Shown: one piece after another, positions 10,273-18,638 of the stretch
How positions within the stretch are numbered: position 1 is the first letter of the stretch
Layout of the letters: the number at the start of each line of letters is the position of its first letter
Source: Myxococcales bacterium
GTDB lineage: Bacteria > Myxococcota_A > Bradymonadia > UBA7976 > UBA1532
Direction of reading: 5' to 3'
DNA: 64,000 bases
Assembly: GCA_020633555.1 (NCBI GenBank)
Contig: JACKDL010000025.1
Span: 1 to 64,000 of the forward strand
Notes under the pieces: model-generated
The model's input: only the letters and a program-made list of their open reading frames with translations
What the model was told of the DNA's origin: nothing
The model's database searches: none
Position numbers and translations under genes: made by a program

Positions 10273-10949
10273 CAGAACCGCCCCGCCAGGCCCGCCCCAC
10301 CGGCGGCCGGCACCACGGTGACGCCGCCGCTCAGCAAGCCGTCGGCCCCCCACAGCGCCATGGCCGCGCCCGTGAGCAGCGCGACCCCACCCACGCCATA
10401 GAGCAGGTTGGCGGTGAACGCCGCCTGATCGGCGTCATCCACCAGCGCCTGCAGGTCGGCCCGGCGGTTCGCGGGATCGCGGCGGTCCAGGTCCCGCGCC
10501 TGCGCGGCCGCGTCGTCGGCCTGAAGCCCGAAGAACACCGCCGCCCCCAGGGCCGCCACCCCGACGCCAGCCGTGACGTAGCCCGCCCTCGCCACCGGGA
10601 AGCCCGCGCCGGTCTGCACCACCTTGCGGGCCGGCGCGGCGGGGGCCTCGACCTTGGGCTTGGGGGGGGCCGGCCGCTGCGTCAGCAGCTTCAGCGCGGT
10701 CTGCTTGCCAGCGATGATCTGGAACTTCACGGTCTGACCGGGGCCGTCCGTCGGCGTCACCGAGAGCGTGTGCGCGCCGGGCGACAGGGCCCAGGGGCCC
10801 GGCAGCGGAGTCACCCCCACGGGCTTGCCGTCGATCTGCACGGGCGCGCCCGCGACCCCCACCTCCAGGCGAAGGGTGCCGGTCTGCAGGGGCGCGGCGT
10901 GCGCCGCGAGCCCGAGGGTGACGACGGTGACCAGGGTGAGGGTGCGCAC
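10272..10949 (-). CDS. PEGA-domain secreted or membrane protein
   Basis: The protein has about 225 residues from GTG 10949. An N-terminal hydrophobic signal (VTLGLAAHA) is followed by a PEGA-type beta domain (GTLRLEVGVAGAPVQIDGKP, LSPGAHTLSV). A Pro/Lys linker and two hydrophobic helices separated by a charged segment (LDRRDPANRRADLQ) complete it. PEGA domains are common surface or periplasmic modules beside kinases in Myxococcota. I prefer GTG 10949 because a TACAAG -10 box ends 7 nt upstream and the signal peptide is then normal. GTG 11003, overlapping the lnt stop as GTGA, is the alternative. Confidence 0.7.
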   Translation of the reverse strand: MRTLTLVTVVTLGLAAHAAPLQTGTLRLEVGVAGAPVQIDGKPVGVTPLPGPWALSPGAHTLSVTPTDGPGQTVKFQIIAGKQTALKLLTQRPAPPKPKVEAPAAPARKVVQTGAGFPVARAGYVTAGVGVAALGAAVFFGLQADDAAAQARDLDRRDPANRRADLQALVDDADQAAFTANLLYGVGGVALLTGAAMALWGADGLLSGGVTVVPAAGGAGLAGRF

Positions 10950-10999
10950 GCTAGCGCTTGTAGCAGACCGCAGAATCACGCGCCACAGGGCCGACACGC

Positions 11000-12667
11000 T
11001 CACGCGGGGGCCGCGCGGCGCCGCCGCCGGGCCCCCAGGATCAGCCAGACCAGGCCCAGCAGGCTGCACCCGATGGGGAAGCTGTCGCCGATGGTCTGAT
11101 AGACCGTCGTGGACTGCATCAGCGCCACGTCGCGCAGCAGCGTCTCGGCCCCGGCCGGATCGGTCCACCCGTGCAGGCGGCCCAGCGGATCCACGAAGGT
11201 GCTCACGCCTGTCAGGGTGCTGCGCACCAGCGGCACCCGGTGCTCGATGGCCCGCGGGATGGTGAGCACCAGGTGCAGCCAGCGCTCGGCCGAGGCACCG
11301 AACCAGTCATCGTTGGTGATGTTCACGAACAGGTGCGGCTTCTGGGGCCCGAACTGGCGGGTGAAGCCGGGCAGCAGCCCCTCATAGCAGATGAGCACCC
11401 CGAACCGGATCGGGCCGCCCTTGTCGGGCCACAGATCCGCCTCGATGACCTTCACCTCGGCGCCCGGCTCCAGGTTGCCTGCCGCCGGAATCATCTTGAA
11501 AATCCAGGGGATGTGCTTGGCGAAGGGCACATACTCGCCCATGACCAGCAGGTACACCTTGTCGTAGACACCGGCCACCGTCCCGTCGCCGTCGAGCAGC
11601 CACGCCGTGTTGCGGGGGATGAAGTTGATGTCCCCCTCCCAGCGGGGCGCGGGCGACGGGCTGCGCGAGGTGGCGCCGAACAGCAACGGGGTCTTGAAGC
11701 CGCGGATGGGCAGCTCGCGGTCCGCCCGCGAGGTGCCCTGGCGGATGTCATCGCGGAAGTGCGCCACCAGCGGGGTCTGGGCCGGCGGGAAGCGCGCGGC
11801 GTCGCGGGGCAGGTACGCGGCGCGGTAGCCGCTCTCGGGCCAGACGATGAGCTCGGCCCCTTCGGCCTCGAGCTTCGCCGACAGGTTCTGCTGGATGAGC
11901 AGGTGGTTGCGGCGACGCTCGGCGGTTTCGCGCTCGAAGATGCCCACGTCGCCCTCGACCATGCCGATCTTCAGCTTGGGCGCCGCCGCCACCGCCGCGT
12001 CATAGCGGTGGATCTGCACGGCCCCGTACCCCAACGTGGCGGCCAACAGGCCCACGGTGATCAGGGAGGCGCGCACGGGCCGCGCGTCGCCCGCCCACCG
12101 GGCCCGGGCCCACAGGTACAGCACCGCGTTCACCCGGTAGATCAGGAAGGTCACCGCGGTGATCCCGAACAGGTCGCAGATCTGCATCACGGCGGTGAAG
12201 GGGAACTGGCTGTTGCCCATGTAGGCGGGGAAGATCCGCGGCACCACGAGCTCGAAGGCCACCATCAGCACCGGGGCAGACCAGTCCACGCTCACCGCGG
12301 TGTCGCGGCTCACCCGCGCCATGGCCCAGGCCCACAGGCCCCAGATCAGACCGAGCTGCAGGCTGTGCAGCAGCAGCCCCAGCGCCGCCACCGGCAGCGG
12401 CAGGTGCCCAAACGTCTGCAGCAGCCCGGCGATCCAGTAGTAGCCGCCCCCGTTGATCAGCGTGCCGGCCAGCAGGCCCCAGCCGAATGCGGCCCGGGGG
12501 GCCTTGCCCTGCAGCGCCCACAGAATGGGCACGTGGCTGAACCAGATGAGCCAGAACAGGTTGAGATCGGGCGCCCAGGCGGTGGGGAAGCTCATGAAGG
12601 TGAGCACCGCGCCCACCGTGATCAGCCCCAGGTCCCGCAGCCGGCCCCCGCGCCGGGGCTCAGTCAT
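11000..12667 (-). CDS. lnt: apolipoprotein N-acyltransferase Lnt
   Basis: The 555-residue protein adds the third acyl chain to lipoproteins in the inner membrane. About six to seven hydrophobic segments fill the first 220 residues. A nitrilase-fold periplasmic domain follows, with the catalytic triad visible as E278 (IVWPES), K370 (VYDKVYLLVMGEYVPF) and C427 (LICYEGLLP). A last membrane helix precedes an Arg-rich tail. It overlaps the lipid kinase gene by 8 nt. Its presence beside lipoprotein and lipid genes is consistent with envelope biogenesis as the theme of this operon. Confidence 0.95.
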   Translation of the reverse strand: MTEPRRGGRLRDLGLITVGAVLTFMSFPTAWAPDLNLFWLIWFSHVPILWALQGKAPRAAFGWGLLAGTLINGGGYYWIAGLLQTFGHLPLPVAALGLLLHSLQLGLIWGLWAWAMARVSRDTAVSVDWSAPVLMVAFELVVPRIFPAYMGNSQFPFTAVMQICDLFGITAVTFLIYRVNAVLYLWARARWAGDARPVRASLITVGLLAATLGYGAVQIHRYDAAVAAAPKLKIGMVEGDVGIFERETAERRRNHLLIQQNLSAKLEAEGAELIVWPESGYRAAYLPRDAARFPPAQTPLVAHFRDDIRQGTSRADRELPIRGFKTPLLFGATSRSPSPAPRWEGDINFIPRNTAWLLDGDGTVAGVYDKVYLLVMGEYVPFAKHIPWIFKMIPAAGNLEPGAEVKVIEADLWPDKGGPIRFGVLICYEGLLPGFTRQFGPQKPHLFVNITNDDWFGASAERWLHLVLTIPRAIEHRVPLVRSTLTGVSTFVDPLGRLHGWTDPAGAETLLRDVALMQSTTVYQTIGDSFPIGCSLLGLVWLILGARRRRRAAPA

Positions 12668-13610
12668 CGGCGGCGTCCGGCGCGCGGCACAGCCGGATGG
12701 CGCCCGGCAGCAGCTCCAGCGTGGCCGGCAGCCGGCCCGGCTGCTCGCCGTCCAGGTCGATCAGCACGTGCATGTCGGGCTGCACGGGCTCGGCGTGCAC
12801 GCGGGTGGCCTGGAAGTGCTCGATGTCCCGCAGCGCCAGGTGCTCGCCCTTGTACAGCTTGGGCATGTTGCGGGTGAGCTGCACGAAGCCCATGTCGCCG
12901 ATGACCACCACCTCGAAGCGGCCGTCGCCCATCTTCGCCGTGGGCGCCACGTGCATGCCGCCGCCGAAGTAGCGGGCGTTGGCCACCACGCCGTTCAGCA
13001 CCGTGCGTTCGAAGGGCTCGCCGTCGTCCAGCCGGAAGCGCACCGCCTGGTTGTCGTACTTCACGCCGGCCTTCAGGGTCGCCCACAGGAAGCTGGCCTT
13101 GCCGCCCAGGGCCTTGCTCCCCTCGTTCACCAGCTTGTCCACCAGCCCGCCGATGCCGAAGCTGGCGATGTTGATGAAGTGCCGGATCAAGGGCTGCCCG
13201 TCGGCGCCCACGCAGGTCAGCCGGCCCACGTCGGTGGCTTGGGGCGAGGCGCCCACCTGCTCGATGGCCGCCAGGGTGTCGGCGGGCAGGCCCAGCGAGC
13301 GGCGCGTGTCGCCCCCGGTGCCCGTGGGCACCAGCGACAGGATGGCGCGCGGGTTGATCGGCGCTCCGTTCTGAAAGAACCCGTTCACCACCTCGTTCAG
13401 GGTACCGTCGCCGCCCACCGAGACCACGTGGGTGATCCCGCGCCGCAGGGCCCCCTGCACCAGCTCGATGCCGTGCCCCGAGTGCTCGGTGAAGCCCACC
13501 TCCAGCTCGCCCACCCGGCGCCGCAGGTGCGCCGCCAGCTCGGGCCAGCGGCGCCCGGTCTTGCCCCCGGCGCTCGCGGGGTTGACCACCGCATAGACGG
13601 TCTCGCTCAT
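12660..13610 (-). CDS. diacylglycerol/lipid kinase of the YegS/DgkB family
   Basis: The protein has 316 residues, typical length for the family. The nucleotide-binding motif SVGGDGTLNEVV sits at residues 64-75 and the second conserved loop VPTGTGGDTRRSLG at 93-106. The C-terminal beta-sandwich has HFINIASFGIGG and FGGGMHVAPTAKMGDG. The enzyme phosphorylates diacylglycerol or a related lipid alcohol at the membrane. The start ATG overlaps the stop of the upstream Fe-S gene (ATGA). The order AGPS-like, GlcE-like, GlcF-like, lipid kinase suggests a lipid substrate for the whole set, but the exact lipid cannot be told. Confidence 0.9.
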   Translation of the reverse strand: MSETVYAVVNPASAGGKTGRRWPELAAHLRRRVGELEVGFTEHSGHGIELVQGALRRGITHVVSVGGDGTLNEVVNGFFQNGAPINPRAILSLVPTGTGGDTRRSLGLPADTLAAIEQVGASPQATDVGRLTCVGADGQPLIRHFINIASFGIGGLVDKLVNEGSKALGGKASFLWATLKAGVKYDNQAVRFRLDDGEPFERTVLNGVVANARYFGGGMHVAPTAKMGDGRFEVVVIGDMGFVQLTRNMPKLYKGEHLALRDIEHFQATRVHAEPVQPDMHVLIDLDGEQPGRLPATLELLPGAIRLCRAPDAADD

Positions 13611-14650
13611 GGGACGGGCTCCTCCAGGTGCTTCTCCGGGTGCGGGGCGCGGGCCACCAGGGCGCGGGCCAGCAGCCGGGCCAGCGGGTATACCCGCCGT
13701 CCGGTGTGGGGCGCCAGATGCGCGGCGCAGGTGGGATCGGCGATGACCACGGGCAGATCGGGCGCGTCGGCCACCGCGTCCTGCGCCACCCGGCCGGGCC
13801 CGGAGTGGTCCAGCGCGGCGTAGCCCGCCTCGGCCCCGCAGCACCCCCCCTCTTCCCGGTGCATGATGGCCTCGCGCACCTGCCCCCCCAGGAGCGCCGC
13901 CAGCAGCCTGCGGGGCGCGTCGTACACCCCCAGCCCCCGACCCAGCCGGCAACTGTCCAGGTACAGCGCGTCGCCCGAGAGCACAGGCGCCGTGGGCTCG
14001 GGCAGGCGCCCCTCCACCGCCTGCACCCAGTGCAGGACCTTGGCCCGCCGGGCCGCCGGGTGCTGCTTCAGGGCGGCAGCGTCGGCGGCGTCCAGGGTGA
14101 TGAGCGTATGTGCGCCCTCGAAGGCCCCCGCTGGGAGCGCCAGGGGCGCCCCCACCTCGGCGCCCCGTCGCCAGCCGGGCGGCAGCGGCAGCGCCGGGGG
14201 TCCCAGCGGGTGGTGCCCGGCCGCCTCGAGCACCGCCAGGGTGTCGGCGATGACCTCGGGCGCCGCGCGCCCGACCAGGACCTGGACCGGCCCGCCCGGC
14301 TCCCCGGGGGCGACAGCCAGTGGCGCCAGTGACCAGGCCTGGGGCGCTTGCGGCGCGACCCCGGCGGCGACCGCCAGGCTGCGCGCCGTCTTCAGCACCT
14401 CGAAGACCGGGTTGTCGTGCTTGCAAACCTGGGTGCAGCGCCCGCACCCCGTGCAGTGGGCCCACGCCTCGGCCGCGTCGCTGTCGACGGGACGCCGCCC
14501 CCGCCGCACGTCGTCCACGAGCACCATCAGGCCCCAGGGCGTCACCGTCTCGCGGGCCTCGGCCTCGGCCACAGGGCAGGCGAAGCGGCACAGCTTCGGG
14601 CAGAAGCTGCAGTTCAGGATGGCCTTGCGGTGGACCTCCAACGCGCTCAC
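13607..14650 (-). CDS. GlcF/GlpC-like iron-sulfur (CCG domain) oxidoreductase subunit
   Basis: The protein has 347 residues. The N-terminus carries two Cys clusters (CSFCPKLCRFACP at about 14-26 and CTGCGRCTQVCKHDNP at about 68-83), consistent with [4Fe-4S] binding. The C-terminal part has CCG-type segments (LDSCRLGRG, EEGGCCGAEAGY, ADPTCAAHL) as in GlcF, LutA and GlpC. Such subunits pass electrons from a flavin partner to the quinone pool. It follows two FAD-oxidase-like genes with 4-nt overlaps on either side, so a three-subunit flavin/Fe-S complex like GlcDEF is likely. Confidence 0.85.
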   Translation of the reverse strand: MSALEVHRKAILNCSFCPKLCRFACPVAEAEARETVTPWGLMVLVDDVRRGRRPVDSDAAEAWAHCTGCGRCTQVCKHDNPVFEVLKTARSLAVAAGVAPQAPQAWSLAPLAVAPGEPGGPVQVLVGRAAPEVIADTLAVLEAAGHHPLGPPALPLPPGWRRGAEVGAPLALPAGAFEGAHTLITLDAADAAALKQHPAARRAKVLHWVQAVEGRLPEPTAPVLSGDALYLDSCRLGRGLGVYDAPRRLLAALLGGQVREAIMHREEGGCCGAEAGYAALDHSGPGRVAQDAVADAPDLPVVIADPTCAAHLAPHTGRRVYPLARLLARALVARAPHPEKHLEEPVP

Positions 14651-15648
14651 GGCCCGCCCTCCAGCACCCCGAGCGCGGCATCGGCCAGCGAAGCCCAGCC
14701 GGGATCGGGACCGGTGGCCGCGCCCAGCACGGTGACCCCTTCGGGCCGCAGGTCCCAGATCTCGCTGCCGACCTCGGCGCGCCCGATGGCCTCACTCACC
14801 GGCCCGCTCCAGGCAGCGCCCAGCGGGTGCGCCGCCACACCCGGCCCGAACACCTCGTCGCCCAGCGCACGGGCCAGCCCCGGATCCAGCGGGTGGCCCC
14901 CCATCGCCTCATCGAACCGGGCCAGGCCGGCCTCACCCGCGAACCCGGCCAGGCAGACGACCCGATCCCCCTGGGCGGCGAAGCGCCACCAGGCGGGCCT
15001 TGCCCCCCCGTGCAGCGCAGCCACCCCACCGTGGAGAGCCTCGGCCCACCCAGCGAAGCCCACCGCCCGCCACGCGGTCACCGGACTGCGGGGCCACGCC
15101 TGCAGGTGCACCGAGACAGGGATCCCAGCCCGGTGCCCGGCCCCCAGCAGGCCCCGCGCCAGATCGGGCCCGGTGGCACGCCTGGGCGTCACCGCGCTCC
15201 GGGTCAGCCCCCCGCCCGGCAGCGCCGCCTTCACCGCCAGCAGGTTGTCGAGCAGCTCGCCAAAGCGCGGCGACGGACGGCGGCGCGCCCCACGGGCCAG
15301 CGTCACGTACAGCGGCTCGTCCCACAGCGCGCCCGGCACGGGCCCCAGGGTCAGCCCCTCGGCCGCCAGGTGTCCCTCGACGGCGCCCCAGGTGGCCGCC
15401 CCGCCCGCCTGAACGGCCAGGGCTCCGTCGGTCACGGGGCCGACGCCGGAGAAGGGCGACAGGTCCACCCAGACCCGGTCCCGGCCGCCGGGATCCGGCG
15501 GGGGGCCCACCGTCGGGGTGAAGGCGCCGCGGTACTCGCCCAGGAGCTGGGCCAGGCCAGCCGCATCCAGCGGCTCCACCAGGCGCGCGCCCGCGTCCGC
15601 CCGCTGGCACACGCCGAGCTGGGGGTCATCCACCGAGGTCCAGCTCAT
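14647..15648 (-). CDS. GlcE-like FAD-binding subunit
   Basis: The 333-residue protein has a weak but recognisable PCMH-type FAD-binding pattern in the middle: ALAVQAGGAATWGAVEGHLA, then LTLGPVPG, and later LLAVKAALPGGGLTRS. The C-terminus is FAD-oxidase-like. It is shorter and more divergent than the AGPS-like partner upstream, as GlcE is relative to GlcD. Start and stop overlap both neighbours by 4 nt (ATGA). I infer a structural or second flavin subunit of the same complex. Confidence 0.7.
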   Translation of the reverse strand: MSWTSVDDPQLGVCQRADAGARLVEPLDAAGLAQLLGEYRGAFTPTVGPPPDPGGRDRVWVDLSPFSGVGPVTDGALAVQAGGAATWGAVEGHLAAEGLTLGPVPGALWDEPLYVTLARGARRRPSPRFGELLDNLLAVKAALPGGGLTRSAVTPRRATGPDLARGLLGAGHRAGIPVSVHLQAWPRSPVTAWRAVGFAGWAEALHGGVAALHGGARPAWWRFAAQGDRVVCLAGFAGEAGLARFDEAMGGHPLDPGLARALGDEVFGPGVAAHPLGAAWSGPVSEAIGRAEVGSEIWDLRPEGVTVLGAATGPDPGWASLADAALGVLEGGP

Positions 15649-17174
15649 GGCGCCTCCCCGAAGACCTTGCCCGGGTTCATGATGCCGTCTGGGTCCAGGG
15701 TCGCCTTCAGCGCGTCAAACCAGCGCCGCGCGTCGCCGTGGGCCGGGCCCATGTGGCTGCGGCGCGACAACCCCACCCCGTGGTGGTGGGCGATGGCGGC
15801 CCCCGCCCCCAGGGCCGTGTCCAGGCCAGCCTGCCAGGCGGCGTCGTAGCGGTCGCGCATGGCGCTCGCGTCGGGGGCCGCGCCGGCGAAGGTGAAGTAG
15901 ATGCTGCAGCCGCCCGGGTAGGCGTGGCTGAAGTGGGCCATGACGAGCACATGGCGGCCGGCCGCCTCGCGCACCGCCGCGTACAGGGCCGCCACCTTGT
16001 CCCAGGTGGTGGCCACCTCGAAGGTGTCGACGAAGGCGCCCTTCCGGTAGATGCCGCTCTGCTTGTACGAGACGTCGTAGCGGTGGGCCAGCCAGGCCCG
16101 ACCCGGGCCCTCCCCCAGGTCCTTGGCGCCCACCTCGCGGGCGAAGGCCGCCAGCGCGTCATCGGTGGCGCGGGCCTCACCGGGCTCGCCCTCGCTCACC
16201 GTCACCAGCAGGCATGGCGCGGGGAGCAAGTTCACCGCCCCGTTGCCCAGGCGGGGGTGGCTGAGGATCCAGCGCAGGGCGCCCCCGCCGCTCCCCTGCC
16301 CCAGCAGCCCCTGCTTCAGGGTGTGCAGCGGCCCGCCACCCGCCTTCTTGTCGCCGTCGCTGCCCACCATCAAGGTGTCCAGCGGATCGTAGAGGCGCAG
16401 CACGGCGGGCCGCAGCCCCGCCTGCATGGCCCGGCGCATCACGGTGAGCCCCGCCTGGATGTCGGGCACCTGCCAGCCGCGGAAGGCCCGCGCCCTGGGC
16501 TCGGGGTGGACCTTCAGCGTGGCCGACGTGATCACCCCCAGGGTGCCCTCGCTGCCCACGAACACGCCGTTCCAGTCGAAGCCGCCGGCGTCCACCCGGG
16601 GCGTGCGGCGGACCTGCCCGTCGCCGGTGACCACCTCCAGATCCACCACCATGTCTTCGATCTTGCCGTAGCGGCTGGAGCACTGCCCGGCGGATCGGGC
16701 CGCCACCCAGCCCCCCACGGTGGAGCACAGGATGCTCGACGGGAAGTGCCCCAGGGTCAGCCCGCGGTGGGCCAGCCACCGCTCCAGGCGCTCGCCGTTG
16801 TGGCCGGCCTCGACCTCGATCACGCCATCCTCGGCGGCCAACCGCCGCACCCGCCGCAGCCGCTTCAGGTCCAGCACCAGCCCGCGCCGCACCGGCAGCG
16901 TGCCCCCACAGACCCCCGATCCGGCCCCAAAGGGCACAATGGGGGTGCGCGTCGCCCGGCACAGGGCCACCACCTCGGCCACCTGCGCCGTGTCGGCGGG
17001 CCAGGCGATGGCCGTCGGCAGCCGCGGGGGCTCCCCTGCCAGCCGGTCGAGCTGGCTGCGGGGCCACAGATCGCGGGCGTAGGCCACCCGGTCGGGGGGC
17101 GTGGTGGACACATGCGCGGGGCCCACGATGGCCTGGAGCCCATCAACCAGCGCCTCGACGCTCGCGGTGCTCAT
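15645..17174 (-). CDS. FAD-linked oxidase, alkyldihydroxyacetonephosphate synthase (AGPS)-like
   Basis: The protein has 509 residues. The N-terminal PCMH/VAO FAD domain shows VPFGAGSGVCGGTLP (about 80-94), IEVEAGHNGERLERWL and FPSSILCSTVGGWVAARSAG. The C-terminal cap and substrate domain ends in AIAHHHGVGLSRR and DPDGIMNPGKVF. The triple-His HHHGVG motif is the hallmark of AGPS; GlcD and D-lactate dehydrogenases usually have EHGIG. AGPS swaps the acyl chain of acyl-DHAP for a fatty alcohol and starts ether-lipid synthesis. The GlcE/GlcF-like neighbours argue instead for a respiratory dehydrogenase, so the substrate is open. A second homologue is at 61373-62977. Confidence 0.8.
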   Translation of the reverse strand: MSTASVEALVDGLQAIVGPAHVSTTPPDRVAYARDLWPRSQLDRLAGEPPRLPTAIAWPADTAQVAEVVALCRATRTPIVPFGAGSGVCGGTLPVRRGLVLDLKRLRRVRRLAAEDGVIEVEAGHNGERLERWLAHRGLTLGHFPSSILCSTVGGWVAARSAGQCSSRYGKIEDMVVDLEVVTGDGQVRRTPRVDAGGFDWNGVFVGSEGTLGVITSATLKVHPEPRARAFRGWQVPDIQAGLTVMRRAMQAGLRPAVLRLYDPLDTLMVGSDGDKKAGGGPLHTLKQGLLGQGSGGGALRWILSHPRLGNGAVNLLPAPCLLVTVSEGEPGEARATDDALAAFAREVGAKDLGEGPGRAWLAHRYDVSYKQSGIYRKGAFVDTFEVATTWDKVAALYAAVREAAGRHVLVMAHFSHAYPGGCSIYFTFAGAAPDASAMRDRYDAAWQAGLDTALGAGAAIAHHHGVGLSRRSHMGPAHGDARRWFDALKATLDPDGIMNPGKVFGEAP

Positions 17175-17767
17175 GGCGGCGCCCCCTCGGGCCGCCCCAG
17201 GCGCAGCCGGATCAGCGCCGACAGCCCCGCCAACAGCGTCGCCCCGTCGGCGGGCATGCCCAGCGCCCAGCTCCCCTGCAGCCCGTCGGCCATGGCCTTC
17301 AACAGCACCGCCACCCCACGCGCCTCCTGCGCCGACATCACCGCCCCCGCCTGCCAGGCCTGCAGCACGTCCTCCAGCCCCTGCAGCAGATGGGTGTGGT
17401 GGGCCACCAGCCGTTCTCGCAAGGCCTCGTCGTGCACCGCCAGCTCGCCGGTGAGCAGGAAGAAGCGGTGCCGCTCATCGGCCGGATCGCCCAGGAACGC
17501 GAGCAGCGCCGTCACGCCGCCCGTCAGCGGCGCGCCCTGCGCGGCCTCGTCCACCGCTTCCCGTGCGCGGGTGAACTCGGCCTCGACCAGCGCCTCGAGG
17601 AGCGCGCGCTTGTTCTCGAAGTGGAAGTAGACCGCGCCCTTCGACAGGCCGGCCTGCCGGGCGATGCGCTCCACCTTCGTCGCGTGGAAGCCCCGCTCCA
17701 GGAAGCACTGCCGCGCCGCGGCCAGGATCTGGGCGCGCCGCTCCTCGGTGGGGCGATGGCGGGTCAC
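17171..17767 (-). CDS. TetR-family transcriptional regulator
   Basis: The protein has 198 residues. The N-terminal TetR helix-turn-helix has ERRAQILAAARQCFLERG and KVERIARQAGLSKGAVYFHF (about 29-48). The C-terminal ligand domain is helical. It heads a run of overlapping genes and its stop overlaps the ATG of the AGPS-like oxidase, so it probably controls its own operon and perhaps the divergent outer-membrane gene 69 bp away. I chose GTG 17767 because a TTGACA promoter puts the transcript start on or next to it. Ligand unknown; many TetR regulators of lipid genes bind acyl-CoAs. Confidence 0.9.
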   Translation of the reverse strand: MTRHRPTEERRAQILAAARQCFLERGFHATKVERIARQAGLSKGAVYFHFENKRALLEALVEAEFTRAREAVDEAAQGAPLTGGVTALLAFLGDPADERHRFFLLTGELAVHDEALRERLVAHHTHLLQGLEDVLQAWQAGAVMSAQEARGVAVLLKAMADGLQGSWALGMPADGATLLAGLSALIRLRLGRPEGAPP

Positions 17768-17776
17768 GGTGGCCGA

Positions 17777-17805
17777 CGTTAGGAGCGCCGGAAGAGCGCT
17801 GTCAA
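17777..17805 (-). promoter_or_regulatory. promoter of the TetR-led operon, apparently leaderless
   Basis: On the minus strand TTGACA (17805-17800) and CTAACG (17782-17777; TAACGT one base on) are 17-18 bp apart. The GTG start at 17767 lies 8-9 nt after the -10 box, so the predicted transcript begins at the start codon. The same bases read TGTCAA on the plus strand, 18 bp before the -10 box of the divergent gene, so the two promoters overlap. Confidence 0.55.
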
Positions 17806-17823
17806 TCGCCGCGAAGCCCCGGC

Positions 17824-17829
17824 TATCCT
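17824..17829 (+). promoter_or_regulatory. -10 box of the divergent outer-membrane gene, leaderless
   Basis: TATCCT at 17824-17829 ends 7 nt before the ATG at 17837, placing the transcript start at the ATG. The -35 would be the TGTCAA at 17800-17805, weak and shared with the TetR promoter. Confidence 0.4.
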
Positions 17830-17836
17830 GCCCGCC

Positions 17837-18559
17837 ATGCGTGCCCCCCTGTTTCCCTGCCTCGCCCTGCTGGCTGCGCCCCTGGCGTGGGCCCAGCCGG
17901 ACCCCAACGCCTTCGATCCGCTGCTCGACGTGCCGCCGCGCAGCGCTCAGCCCACGCGGCCCACGCCGAAGGAAGACTTCCGGTCCCCCGGGTTCTTCGT
18001 CGGCGGCCTGGGGGGCGTCTACCTGGGCGACACCCGCAGCTACCTCACCGAGGAGCTCAGCGAGCTGCGCAGCGACGTGAACGGCACCGTGGCGGTGGGC
18101 CTGGGCTGGCGCACCCGCAGCCTCATCGAGCTGGGCCTGGACGTGGGCCTGGGCTTCGGCAGCACCTGGTCCCCGGAGCAGCAGACCGACAAGGACGCCC
18201 TGGACATCCTGGCCCAGCCCCGCATCCTCGCCCACTGGTTCGAGCGCCCCACCTGGGGCACCTACGCCGGCGTGGGCGGCGACATGGTCTTCTACGACCT
18301 GGAGCCCGCAGGCCTGAACCAGGCCAGCGCCGGCGCCACCGCCATCGTGGGCGTGCAGTGGCGCACGGGCCCGCACAGCCTGATCTTCCTCGAGGCCGGC
18401 TTCGGCGGGCAGTTCGACTTCCTCGCCTACCGCTTCGAGGATCCCACCGCCGATGAGCTGATGGAGGATCCCGAGCTGACCCGGAAGAAGATCACGGGCG
18501 CCTGGTTCCCCTTCGGCCGGCTGAGCCTGGGCTACCGCCTGACGGCCCTCGGCGGCTGA
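17837..18559 (+). CDS. putative outer-membrane beta-barrel protein
   Basis: The protein has 240 residues and a clean signal peptide with cleavage after PLAWA. A Pro-rich segment follows, then from about residue 50 alternating amphipathic strands (FFVGGLGGVYLGD, TVAVGLGWRTRSLIELGLDVGLGFGS, SLIFLEAGFGGQFDFLAY) ending in LSLGYRLTALGG. This fits a small outer-membrane beta barrel. No named family recognised. It is divergent from the TetR gene with a 69-bp shared region and might be under the same control. Confidence 0.75.
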   Translation: MRAPLFPCLALLAAPLAWAQPDPNAFDPLLDVPPRSAQPTRPTPKEDFRSPGFFVGGLGGVYLGDTRSYLTEELSELRSDVNGTVAVGLGWRTRSLIELGLDVGLGFGSTWSPEQQTDKDALDILAQPRILAHWFERPTWGTYAGVGGDMVFYDLEPAGLNQASAGATAIVGVQWRTGPHSLIFLEAGFGGQFDFLAYRFEDPTADELMEDPELTRKKITGAWFPFGRLSLGYRLTALGG

Positions 18560-18638
18560 CGAAGACCGCAGAGAGGGGGCATTGACGGGCGGCTGCGGCC
18601 GTGCGCACCCTTGCGACGAGTTGTGTCAGGAGCCCACG

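Noticed and set aside
12660..14795. A 711-codon frame merging the lipid kinase with sequence upstream
   Set aside because: The upstream part is an out-of-frame reading of the Fe-S gene; the kinase begins at ATG 13610 with the usual 4-nt overlap.
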